Shown piece by piece: positions 10,521 through 21,700 of a stretch of 64,000 nt of DNA. Below the pieces are notes generated by a model, which was given only the letters and a program-made list of their open reading frames with translations, made no database searches and had not been told where the DNA came from. The position numbers and the translations under genes were made by a program. Source of the stretch: Biscogniauxia marginata (lineage: Eukaryota > Ascomycota > Sordariomycetes > Xylariales > Xylariaceae); contig MU404160.1 of assembly GCA_022695795.1 (NCBI GenBank), forward strand, positions 62,001 to 126,000. The letters run 5' to 3'. Position 1 is the first letter of the stretch. Each line of letters begins with the position of its first letter.

Positions 10521-11828
10521 TCATCGTCCATCCTGCTGGAATTTGAGCTCGGCATCGACATCGAAAAACTCACCTTGCTTGAAGTGTTCAAAATCCGGGT
10601 GCTGTGCGATCAGGGCCACGAGGCGCTGTTGTCCGCGTGCCTGCACAGCTGGCCCCTCAGCATTATACCCAGCGGTATTCAGCAACATGTCGCAAATCTC
10701 CCCAAACGGCGGAAACGCAACGTCTTCTGGGACCCCGGCTAAGCGCCCCCAGCAAGTGTCTACCTCTTCGTCCGTCACGCCGCCTTCGCGCCAACACACG
10801 GCCATGGCACTCAAGAACCTCCACGATGTCTCCAAGAAGTAGTCTAGAGACGACCACAGGTGGGCGTCGTCCCCTTCGCAGAGCGGCCGGTGAGGTTCTG
10901 ATACGCTGTAGTCGAGAAGGAGCTGCGTGCACTTCTGGAGGCGTGCCCCGACGCGCATGATTTGGTTGTACCAACACCAACGCCTGTTCTCCCGCGATGC
11001 CATCATTTCCTCCTCGCTGGAGGGCCACGGCTCCCATATGTGGAACCCCTGCGTACATTCTTGGCAGATTACCTTCTCCTCTGGCGCGATACCGGGTAGC
11101 TTCAACGTCGGCCTAAACTCAGGCATTTCTGCGGCGTTTTCCTCGTCGAGATAAGAGTTATTCTCTTCGTCTTCCTCCGTTAGGTGATAGGCCCATGGGC
11201 AGGCTGGACGAGGGCCGTTGATAGGTTGGCAGAGCAGCACTTGTAGAGGACTTGGGTACAGCAGCCTCTTCCCACTGCTAGAGTCGTACTTTGGCAAGGT
11301 TTTCCTTTCGAGGCCCAAGGGGCTTGCCCCGAGTTGAAGAAGCGTGTGGATAGCCTTAACGTTAGCATTTTTACATGCGAAACCAAGGGCCGTGTGCCTC
11401 ATAATGGGGCTACGCACACGGTGGCATTGGTCGACATCATTGATGTCAATTCCTAAGCCTATCAAGGCCTCGATGAGAGAAGGACTCGTGGATTTCGCAT
11501 TGCAGTACCAGTGAAGTGCGTTATATCCTTGGTAGATCTCGGAGATATTGGCGCAACGATCCTCCACAAGTTGGATGATCTCCTTCCCGGACTTACACCT
11601 GAACAATGGGGGGATCTTGTCGATCCTGGGAGACCCATTTGCTTTGTGGCGTTTAACTGGCTCGCGGTGAGTAACTGCCTTCCTCAAGTCGAAGACCTTC
11701 ACTATCTCAAGATCGTTACCCGCAGCAAAACGAACATTCTTCTTGTGCTTCACGGCCTTCTTATAAAATTGTGGTACCCTTCGCAAGCGACCGGGCTGGC
11801 TTTGGACAGGGCTATCTGTGTAGTTCAT
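10521..11828 (-). CDS. Ankyrin-repeat protein, uncharacterised
   Basis: Predicted 435 aa from the first ATG in frame (11828). The frame extends upstream only to a TTG, and an AG acceptor just before this ATG leaves open a further 5' exon. The N-terminal 60 residues are basic. Residues about 95-190 hold two to three ankyrin repeats: YNALHWYCNAKSTSPSLIEAL, with a matching loop GLGIDINDVD, and HTALGFACKNANVKAIHTLL followed by QLGASPL. A WxxxW-rich region and a C-terminal part with CLxxG-like helices follow, with no recognised catalytic domain. Such proteins usually act as protein-binding scaffolds. The partner is unknown. Confidence 0.7.
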   Translation of the reverse strand: MNYTDSPVQSQPGRLRRVPQFYKKAVKHKKNVRFAAGNDLEIVKVFDLRKAVTHREPVKRHKANGSPRIDKIPPLFRCKSGKEIIQLVEDRCANISEIYQGYNALHWYCNAKSTSPSLIEALIGLGIDINDVDQCHRVRSPIMRHTALGFACKNANVKAIHTLLQLGASPLGLERKTLPKYDSSSGKRLLYPSPLQVLLCQPINGPRPACPWAYHLTEEDEENNSYLDEENAAEMPEFRPTLKLPGIAPEEKVICQECTQGFHIWEPWPSSEEEMMASRENRRWCWYNQIMRVGARLQKCTQLLLDYSVSEPHRPLCEGDDAHLWSSLDYFLETSWRFLSAMAVCWREGGVTDEEVDTCWGRLAGVPEDVAFPPFGEICDMLLNTAGYNAEGPAVQARGQQRLVALIAQHPDFEHFKQGEFFDVDAELKFQQDGR

Positions 11829-12170
11829 ATTTCTAGAAAATAAAGGATTAGTATACCTAATAGATGAAAATCCAACTAGCAATAATTTACCTTTGGCACA
11901 TCAACTCGCAGTCCACTTTGGCTTGTGATCAGCAATTTAAGGTACCGCATAGCATGCAACATAGTCTTTGTCGTCATGACTTTCTCCTTCTAATTTGAGC
12001 TTAGAACAATCCCTTAAGACTCCCCAACAAGGAAAACAAAGATGAGGACTGAAGGAAGTCTTTCAAGGGGTTGGTAATGCAATTGAAGCGATCTCAAAGA
12101 CTTAACCGGTTCCAACATCATAGCATTATACTTCTATCGCCTAGTAGTATCAAGGCCAAATAAAACATCA
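11829..12170. other. Intergenic, possible 5' exon of the ankyrin gene
   Basis: On the minus strand an ATG-initiated frame at about 11978-11892 ends at an AAG|GTAAAT donor facing the acceptor before the ankyrin gene. The reading phase does not match the ankyrin frame, so I did not join it. Nothing else is seen. Confidence 0.35.
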
Positions 12171-13125
12171 TTATAGCTTTGTCCTAGGTGCATCCCAGTA
12201 TTCACCAATACCAAAGTTGATAACAGCGTCCTGCATCTTGATGGCTAGTTGCCAACGTCCTATGTCTGGCCAAAAGTTCTCACATTCCACGCTACTAACA
12301 GTACCACCATCACCACTACCCTGATCATCCCTCTGAGACATGTCTGCCCACCCCAACGTAGCTTGCCTGGTTGACTCCAGCGGTACGACTTTGCACCAGC
12401 GCTCGGTGCCCGGAAGCTCATTCTGGGATCCGTGACCCTCCGGCAACGGTGGATGAACAACGGAAGTGTCTATTCCGACGTATCTCGCCCAGTCTAATGA
12501 CAAGGGGAAACTTGGTACCCAACGTACTGGCTGGAATGTCGTCTGGAATAATGGCCTGTCACTCGGCTGGGACTCGGACGCATCGCTCACGGTGTCATGC
12601 GGAAAGACGCTGACTTTGGTTTTGCCGTCTGGGAGGTCGGCCCATTCGAACCGTGCAAGATGTTTGGGTATATTCCAGTCTGTATTCCGCAGAAATTAGC
12701 TTTTTCTTTTTCTCTCTCTTTCCAATTTTCGTTCCTGCTCGAGACGAGACGGAGTCGTGACGGTACTGACGCTTTCTCCCATTCCAACAGGTATGCTTCT
12801 GAGATACATAGATCCTCGTGGTGCGGACGTTCTTCTTGCGCTCCCGCTTGCCGTCTTCTCCCTCTGTCTCGTACGAGAATAGCCCGGGGCACACCGCGAA
12901 CTCGTCGTACGGGCCGACGGGGCTCTCTGTGTAGCGGATAATCTGCATCTGGCTGAGCCCGCCGAGGTGCTGCCCGGACTCGGGGGAGGCGAAGGAAGAA
13001 TCTCTCTCCAGTGGGGAGTAGGCGTGCTCTGGAAGCTTGCCGGCCTTTGCCCAGAAGCTTATCATATACACCGTGCCTCTCAGCTGCCACGGCGGGGGTG
13101 CTGACGTGATTATTTGGTCGCCCAT
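12171..13125 (-). CDS. Acetoacetate decarboxylase-like domain protein
   Basis: Two exons, 13125-12771 and 12679-12171, are separated by a 91-nt intron (donor GTCAGT, acceptor ATACAG), giving 287 aa. Joining them restores CWNGRKHWNIPKHLARFEW, the hallmark of a fungal family with the acetoacetate-decarboxylase fold. Other family motifs are PPPWQLRGTVYM at the start, QIIRYTESPVGPYDEF, TRIYVSQKHTCWNG, then PPLPEGHGSQNELPGTERWC and FWPDIGRWQLAIKMQDA near the end. Bacterial ADC enzymes decarboxylate beta-keto acids through a lysine Schiff base. Many fungal relatives are uncharacterised, and I cannot assign the catalytic lysine with certainty. The length and intact frame suggest a working gene. Confidence 0.85.
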
Positions 13126-13931
13126 GTCATCATCTATCCTTCACCATCAGACACCATCAGAATAATAAACTGTCAGCTTATGTCTTTTAATTTTATGTCC
13201 TTTTGGGGTTTGGTGGTCATACTTAGCGGACCTTGTTTGTATTTATTACAGTCATGAGGCGGGATGGTAAGCGCTGTAGCCTCGTGAACCCCCCTTTGAT
13301 GTTCTCGTAAATATCGGATTATGTACGATTCGTCTATCCTGCGGGGGGAATTGGATGAATTGTGAGCCTCGGATCGAGATCCTCCCGTGGGGTGTAATGT
13401 AACCTGTAACATAATATTGTGGCCAAGCAATTTGGTTCCTTAACGATTCAGCTTCCAGCAGGATGTCACAGAGATCGTCCAACCCGACAAGCCTCATATG
13501 CATCGCCCGAAAGTTGCCCTGAGAAGTTACCATTGTTGTCAATAAACCCGAGCTGGCCTGAGCCCCCCTGAGCTGTTGCTGCTTTAACCTGAGCCATGTT
13601 GAGATTGAAGCTCTTAGGCTTGTCTATTAACCACCTACCTAGTAAGTGTAAGGAAATAAGTACTGTACAGGGGACCTTAAGTAGGGTACTTCAGGTTACG
13701 TGCAGTCATCGTACTCAGGTGTGTACCTACGATTGCTGAGTAAGCTCAACAAGCCAAGGCTAACTTAGTTAGTGTACCCGCACGTCCCCTAGTGGAAGCG
13801 CTCACGTGGGTCTGTTTTATTCACAACCAACAACCACCAAAACAATCGGCATAATGGGCGTCACTATCTCTCTTCCTATAGAAACTCCCATTTTGATCTA
13901 GAAAATAGATCTGCGAGTCACTGTTATAATA
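13126..13931. other. Intergenic, no gene supported
   Basis: A minus-strand frame at 13252-13542 has an internal ATG and 90-odd codons but no recognisable domain, so it was not called. The right end is the likely promoter of the phosphotransferase-like gene. Confidence 0.5.
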
Positions 13932-15122
13932 ATGGGTGAAACAATCCATCCACAGGGCACGCCTGTCGCGCCTCGGAAGAATCGCGTAGTTAAGGCCAAC
14001 AATAAAACACCTGCAGCCAAATACAACACTAAGATGGTGGAGAGAATTGTAGAAACTCTAAAGAAAGATCCTGAAGCCGATCTGGTTGCCATCATAGGGA
14101 AAGATTACGTCGAGAAGCGAGAGCGATTAGTAGCTTACACCCAAACAGCGAGACTCGGAAGCACTACCAAGAAGCCAACCGTCCCTAATCCCTGCCGCGG
14201 CGACACACGATTGCTTCTCGACCCAGACGCAGCAGCTACAATCCTCTCACCATTTTCGGATGATATGCAGCTTCTCCTCTCCGGCGTGGACGCCGATAAT
14301 TTCATGCAATCTGTCGTCCAACTCTTGTCCCGAGCCGAAGTTCTCTTTCAAAGTAACTGGGGATGCTCTACCATGGTTTTGCGAGTCTCCGACGACATCG
14401 TTACCAAGATCTCACGGCGCGCGGACGGCACCGATGAATATACTGCTTTGCAGTACCTTGAAGCACACATACCAAGCTTTCCTGCCCCTAGACCACATGG
14501 GATGATTGAATTGAAACATCTCTATCTCATGTTCATGACCTATATCCCCGGTTTAGACCTCGAAAAAGCATGACCACATTTAAGCGTGACCCAAAAACAA
14601 GACATCAGCAGTCAGCTCGACGCCCTGTTCTCTGAATTGCGATCACTTCCGTTCCCAGAGGACAATCCACTTGGTGGCGTTCAAGGGGAACCATGTAAGG
14701 ATGCCAGACAAGGTCTACGTGTAGCCTCTACCCTAATTACAAGTGTAAAGGAATTTGAAGATTTCGTCTTTTCCGGTTCCAGATCTGCAACCCCAGTCTA
14801 TTTGGAGTTTCTGCGAGGGCTCTGTCCACCAAGTCCGAACAAGTCCGTATTTACCCATGGAGACGTCCGACCAGCAAATATTGTGGTCAATTCTGACGAG
14901 TCAGGCAAGTGGCAAGTTACTGGTATCATCGACTGGGAGCGCAGCGGCTTCTATCCAGAGTACTGGGAGTCCATTAAAATGACAAACTGCTTGTACGCCG
15001 GTGAAGGCTGGGACTGGTACAAGTATCTTCCTGAATGCTTACACCCAAAAAACCACGCACAACGCTGGCTATTAGATAAGGTGTGGGACCCCATGGTGGC
15101 TTCGATAGAAACATCCTCATGA
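13932..15122 (+). pseudogene. Aminoglycoside-phosphotransferase-like gene interrupted by one in-frame TGA
   Basis: A single reading frame of 397 codons runs from the ATG at 13932 to the stop at 15120-15122, broken only by TGA at 14571-14573. The N-terminal part (213 codons) has the nucleotide-binding lobe, with NWGCSTMVLRVSDDIVTKIS and the hinge YLMFMTYIPGLDLEKA. The C-terminal part (178 codons from the next ATG) has the catalytic loop FTHGDVRPANIVV and the metal-binding GIIDWERSGFYPEYWE of the APH/choline-kinase-like fold (PF01636). Relatives usually have a tryptophan at the stop position, so TGG to TGA is the simplest history. The changed G is not in the preferred RIP context. The stop is followed by C, a context known to be leaky in fungi, so readthrough cannot be excluded. 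Confidence 0.8.
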
Positions 15123-16102
15123 TTCAATTCAATATACATCTTACCTAGACCGCGTTACAACTGTTTATTAACGACTGAGCAAACCGAGACTTACGAACTG
15201 ATCGACCTTGTATGTTTGGGATTAGGACAACCACATAAATTAGACTAATCTCAACATCGCCAGAACCAGCGGTCTCATATTCGTTCGTCCATCAAGTGAT
15301 TTAAATGGGCTGATATCGAACACTTTCGTTTCTTGGATCGCTCATGCCTAATTATTGCTACGTCAACACGACCATGTCTCAATATAACTTAGTTATCGCG
15401 AAGCAAAAGACATCAGTTAGTCCCACTATTCACGACGAGGTCAAATATTCGGTTCGTCTAAAGGCACGATCATCCACATCGACTAATTATAACCCAAGTT
15501 AGTCTAATAAATACTTATAAGTTTCATGACTCTAATTTCGTGCTAAAAATTCGAGTGTTAAAGACTTAAATAAGGCTCTCCGCAACCTTGCCGTTGTGGT
15601 TAATGCCCCTTCTTAAAAAAAGCGCTAATTTTAAAAGTAACTAATAACTATAAAAGGGGAGCGAGAATAAAGTCTATAATGGAGGACGTTAATCGTAACA
15701 CATCGAAAAGGCATTTAAAATTATATAGGCGTTATACTTTAAAGTAGGTATTTATAAGGCTAACCTAGGCTAGGGATAATCGGTATGTGAATCACCGTGC
15801 CTTTAAGTAGACCGGATATATTGGCTATGCAATCTAGCAACACTCGGCAATTCCTGTGACTTGGTCGATTTGTAAACGGTTCCATGACAGTAGATTAAGC
15901 TAATAATAGTCTTTGACAGTGGATACAAAATTTATAGATAATTAATATTGCTAGTAAGTAGTCTAAGAACGAAAATTGCAAATAACAACATATTTAACCA
16001 ACCCAAATTTAACTAAATCAACGCTCCTCCTGCACCGCCTACCCTTCAAACACGAACTGTTTACCCCCATCTAAACAATACAGGAAATATCAAACATGCG
16101 AG
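15123..16102. other. Intergenic approach to the AT-rich island
   Basis: No gene is seen. The sequence becomes steadily richer in A and T and in TA steps from about 15.5 kb. This looks like mutational leakage from, or the eroded edge of, the island to the right. Confidence 0.5.
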
Positions 16103-16644
16103 TTAATCAGACAGGACAAAACGATAAAAGTTCCACGACAACGCTCGTTGATCCGCTGGCGTGGCATTGACGTTTCCGATGGCCTCTTCGATATATACAA
16201 AATAATCGCTAGGAACGGTGCCCATATGAACCAAATTTTGAAGTCTAACCGAGCTTCGCGGATTCCTGGCCAAGTAATTTGGCTGATATGGCCTATCAAC
16301 CGTGGGTTGGACGCTTCGTAAATATTCCAGGCTTGGTCCTTAGACGCGGCGTTGTGGTCGTAAAGAACGAAAGACCAATGATAGTAGTTCCTATTTCTGG
16401 GCAAATAAATTGCAGCGTAGAGGGTCAAATAAGTCTGTTCAACCTCCTCACTGGACTGAGATTTCTTGTCATGCGTCCTGTCCCCCTTATCATCCCTTTT
16501 CCCGCCTTTCTTACTAGATCTCCCAGTATCCTTGCTCTGATTCTTTGAAGAACCCGAGCAGCTTGATTTGCTAGATCTGGAGAATATCTTGCTTTTAACT
16601 AGTAAGAGACTTCCAAAGTCTTTAGAGATGGTTTTAAGAGACAA
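16103..16644 (-). pseudogene. Broken paralogue of the 38.5-kb papain-like-fold family gene
   Basis: Read from the ATG at 16644, the product has a Ser/Lys-rich N-terminus and then LTLYAAIYLPRNRNYYHWSF and AWNIYEASN. These match LTINTAIFAPLEGNYLHWSL and AWHIWEVAQ of the gene at 38468. At about 16240-16250 the homology moves to another frame (a one-base loss). That frame continues LVHMGTVPSDYF and then SWNFYRFVLSD, ending at TAA at 16105-16103. The partner has LVRMGAVPRDRL and QWNCQDYVFDVW, so the likely catalytic Cys is replaced by Phe (TTT) and the C-terminus is lost. It sits at the left edge of the island and points away from it. Confidence 0.75.
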
Positions 16645-18146
16645 AGAGTAATAGTTGGTATAGCTAAGTACATAGAAGAAATTAAAGAAAGTACCTATTC
16701 AAGATAGCTATATAGGCCGATATAAAGGTGTAACGCTCGTAATATATTTGTCACACAAAGGGACACTTATAAATACTATTAAGGCTAATTAGTTATAAAA
16801 TAAGATGTTATTAAAAATAAATATTAATATTGGATTTATTAGTATTAACATATATAAGATAAGGTAAACCCCAAGTAAATAAATTAAGTATAAAAAGGTA
16901 TAACATTTTTAAAGACCTTTTAAATAAACTTAAACTTTTAAGTCTTTTAAAACTAAAAAGAATTATTAATTAAAATTAAACTATTATTTTAAGTTTATTA
17001 GCTTTTATTATAAAATCGAAAATGTTAAATAAAACTACGGTTAATAATTAAATAATAATAACTTATTAAAAGTTTTATTTATTAATATAAATAATTTTAA
17101 CTTTTATAGTTTTTATATAACGTACCATATAAGTAAATAAATAAAACAAGTTCGCGAACAAAATTTCATAATTATTATACTTTTAACTATTAAAAAATAT
17201 TTACGTCATATTAAAATTAATTAATAATAATAATTATTTAAACCGTTTTATTTAACTTTATATTTTAAAAATTAAAAATCTTTTTATTTATTATATAAAT
17301 ATTATTAATTATATTTTTATTTGTTATATAAATATATATATTATAACTAGTTTAATTATATATATTATATCGTTTTTATTTAATTATTACTCTTTTTAAG
17401 GTCTTTTTTATTATTAATTATAATATTATTTTTTTAACTTATTAATGGTTGAATAACAAGTAAACAGGTGTTAACACCTATAAAGGAAGGAAGTAACTAT
17501 GTACCCTTGTAACTAGGTACTAAATAGCATATAAGGTTCGTGCTTTCCATATAAACCTTTAATAAATAGTTCCTTCTTTAAACATTAATATTACACTAGT
17601 TTCACCTTCATCTTTTATATTGTTATTCGTTACTTACTTTTATTTATATATATACCTATTAACACTTATAAAGTTACTTTTTTTTTATATTAAATAATCT
17701 TTTTATTTATAATTATTTATTTTTAGTTTTATATCGTTTATTAAAAATATAATTTATTTCTCGAAAATAAGTAGTTTTATTTTATAATAAAAACATTTTA
17801 TATATTAATATTAAAATAATTTTTATAAATTAATTATAAATATTTATAATACTTATAAAAAAACTTTTTTAGTATTTTTTAATTTTATTTATAATATAAT
17901 TAAATTATAAAAACATTTCGCAAGTTATTATTAATTTTTTAATTTTTTAAAATATTTAATTTATATTAAAGTTAAAAAAGAATATATATATTATTTATAT
18001 AAATATAAATAATATAATAATAACTTTTTTTAAATTAAAAAAACTAATTTAATTACACGAAATTTAATTTATATATTTAAAATAATTATTATAATAATAA
18101 AAACTTTTATAAAGTTAATTAAAAAGTTTTTTTTATAATATAAATA

Positions 18147-18620
18147 TGTTACGAACCAACTAAGGTAAGTAATTAAATGACAGGGGTACTAATCTCACTC
18201 TTCTTACGTTCGCACCGGACATGGATCCCGGAAGGGAAAGCGACCTGTTGTCACGTGATATGGATGAGTGTGAATGAACTTATTTAATAATATCCAGTGG
18301 AGAATGAATAAATGTAAATAAACTTATTTAAGGGTATTTAATATACCATTTATGAAAAATAAAAGACAAAATAAATAAATATAAGAAAAACGGGATTTTT
18401 TATGTATTTAATTATTCATTTTAGTTTTTTAGCTATTAATTTAAAATTATAATTATTCTTTAATATTATAATGAAAGTACCTTGAAATCTCTTTAACGAA
18501 TAAGACATTATAAACCTTTTAAACTAATTTTAATTTATTATTACTTTTAAATTAAAAAAACTTAATACGTATTTACTTATGAAGTTAGTTAACTAAGAAT
18601 ATATAAAGAGGTTCGTTATA
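18147..18620 (+). repeat. Solo LTR flanked by target duplication AAATA
   Basis: A 474-bp LTR starts TGTTACGAACC and ends GAGGTTCGTTATA, an RIP-altered copy of the family's inverted ends (TGTTACGAACCT/AGGTTCGTAACA). It is flanked by AAATA at 18142-18146 and again at 18621-18625, a perfect 5-bp target duplication, so it is a solo LTR left by recombination. Its first 130 bp (about 18170-18265) are much less AT-rich than the surroundings and differ from the U3 of the other copies, which suggests a separate subfamily. Confidence 0.8.
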
Positions 18621-18788
18621 AAATATAATAATAATTTATTAAACTTTATAAATAATTATTATATATTTATTTTAAAATATTAAAATATATAAAATTAAAA
18701 AGTGAAAATTTATATAATAAATAATTAAATATATAAAATATAATAATATTTTTTAGTAATAATTTTTGAAGTTAATAAAATAATAACT

Positions 18789-21700
18789 TATAATAAACCT
18801 CTTTATATATTCCTAATTAACTAACTTTACAAATAAGTATATATTAAGTTTTCTTAATTTAAAGGTAATAATGAATTAAGATTAGTTTAAGTGATTTACA
18901 ATGTTTTGTTTGTTAAAGAGATTTTAAAGTATTTTCATTATAATATTAAAGAGTGATTATAATCTTAAATTAATAACTAAAAAACTAAAATAATTAATTA
19001 AATATATAAAAAACCTTAATTTACTTATACCCGTTTTTTTCTTATTATTAAGTAAATTATTAAATCATTAATTTCTTATTTATAATTTACTAATTTATCG
19101 GCGTTTTTTCTTAATTAAGCGCTTAACACCGCTTTTCTAGTCACGTAACCCACACGTAATAAAAAGTAAAAAAAAGGAAGTTTATAATATCATTTTTCCT
19201 TTCCAAAAATCTTTGTCTCTAAAGATAAGTAAAAAAAAAGATCATAATTAAGGTTTTTCCTTTTTATTAATAAGTTCTTTTTTATCCCCTTTTTACTATG
19301 TCTTATTATATTATAAAAATTCGTAAGGAGAATTTTAAAGCTTTTTATCATGTTAATAAATAAGTTAAAAATAAATTAACCTTAATAAACTTAATTATTT
19401 TTAAAAGTTAAAAAGAAATACCTTATTTTTATTATAATTATAACGAAAAAAAATATGTTATTTTAAAAAACTTTAATCGTTATAATAAGTATATTCGGAT
19501 AAATTACACTTGATATAATGTTTTTAAAATCTTAAGAAGTAATATAATTAAAATTATTAAATAATTTCAAAAAAAATGAAAACGAGTTAAAAAAGGTCGA
19601 AATCCATTTAAAAGCCATAATAAATCGTATTTATCGTTTTTATATTTAACGCCGTCTTTAGTTTAAAAAGTTTAAAAAAATAATTACGCGTAATTTAAAC
19701 TTTATTAAAAAGTTAAACCGTGTTAAACGTAAAAAGAAAGAATAAAAACGTCTCGTTAAAGAATAATAACGTATAAAGAAATTACTATATTAATTTAAAT
19801 CTAAATAAAATATACTTGTTTCAGCGGTTTTCCCCTTTTTTAACTTATTTCCTTTAAATCTTGATTTACACCTGTAAATCCTCTTAAACGATCCGGGTTT
19901 TATCGGTAAAAGTTTTTAAGTTTAGTTGTTAAGTTCTTTAAATACTTAAGAGGTTTTTAAGTATTTTTTTAATAAGTATCTTTTTTATTTAATTAAATAT
20001 TATAACTAACTACTAATTTTTTTAAGTTTAAAATTCTTTTTATTTCGTATTTATTTAGCTTTTTTTTAATTTTATTCCGGGTTTTTAACGAGGCGTTTTT
20101 TAATGTTAGTTTTAATAATAATATATAAAAAATTAAATATATTCTAAATTCTTTTAGTAATTTTAATTTATAATTAATATTTAAAATAATTTCCTCGATT
20201 TTATATAATTCTAACTTTTTAAATTTAAGTTTTTTATTAAGTCGTTTTATTTTAATTTAAAGCGTTTTTATTATTACGCTTTATCGTTAATAAAACAAGT
20301 AAATTATATCTTTTCTTTTAAGAATTAGTCCTTTAATTCTTTTTTTATTATAATACTTTGTTATTTTATTCTAAATAAATTATAATTTTTTTATAGCCGT
20401 CGTTATATTGTTTAGACTTTTTCGGATAATACTTTTATTTTCAAGGTTTTTATTTCGATTTTTAGTGTTTTTATAAGTTCGATTAATTATTTTTAGATTT
20501 CCGTTTTTTACTTATATATTACCTCGTATAATAACATCTTTATATCTTTATTAACCGAAGTGTTATACGTTATCTAGGTTATTAATAACAATTCTACCTA
20601 ATTATTTATTTTTTAATTAATATAACTTCGTAAATATTATTTTATTATCTAGTTTAATCTTTTTATTTATCCGTTTATTTAAGGATAATACGTTATAAAC
20701 AATTTTTATTTAACTCTTATTTGTTTTATTAAATTAATTTAAAACTTTAAAGTAAATAATTTGTCTTTATTTAAAATAATACGTTTTAATAGTCCATATT
20801 TATTAACATATTTTTTTAAAAAACTAAAAACTAATTATTTTACTATACTTAACTCGTTAAACGATAAAAAATAAGTATATTTCGTGAGTTTATCAACAAT
20901 TACTTATATATTATTATAAAGTACTTTTATAGTAAAATCTTTTAATTTAAGAAATTTCACTATGAAATCCTATGTAATTATATGCCACGCTTTATTAAGT
21001 ATTTAAGTTAATTATAATAGTTTATATAGCTTATATCGTAATGTTTTAACCTTATTATAAACGTTATAATTCTTTATAATTCTTTTAATTGTTTATCGCA
21101 TTCCTAGAAAGTCGAATTCTTCTTAAAGTCGATTTATTATCTTGAAAATTCCTTAGTAACTATGTAGTAAGTGTTTATAAAATTTCTTAATAAATTCGTT
21201 TTATATTTATTTTAATATATAAACCTTTTCCTTATATAAAAGAAGTTCGTTATTAGATCCTTATTAAGACTATAATTGCTTTTTTTTTAATTATAACTTT
21301 CCTTAAAACGTTATTTCTAGTTTTTTATATTAATTCGTATATAAATTAATACAACTAATCTGTTATTTTATTATTTAAATATTTAAATATTTCTTTTATT
21401 AATTTTTAATTTATAATCTCTTTTTTTATTAAAAAGATCCGTTTAAATGTTTTCTTTTTTTTGATGTAATGAATCTTAAAATTGAATTTAAATAAGAAAA
21501 TTATTTAACACTTATGTTTTTAATTAAGTATTTATATTATTATGAATTTTATAAGGTTCTTATAATTTAAATAAATATCGATAAGTTCCTTAATTCCGCT
21601 AAGTTATAATTCTTATTTTTTTAATGCTTTAATAATTATTAATATTTCTTTATTATAAATTTGATAATTTAATTTAACACCGTGTAATGCCTTAAATAAG

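Noticed and set aside
11892..11978. Upstream coding exon for the ankyrin-repeat gene
   Set aside because: Its donor gives the wrong phase for the ankyrin frame, so the shorter start at 11828 was kept.
13252..13542. Minus-strand frame of 96 codons between the ADC-like and phosphotransferase-like genes
   Set aside because: It has no family resemblance, and a coding bias could not be judged by eye.
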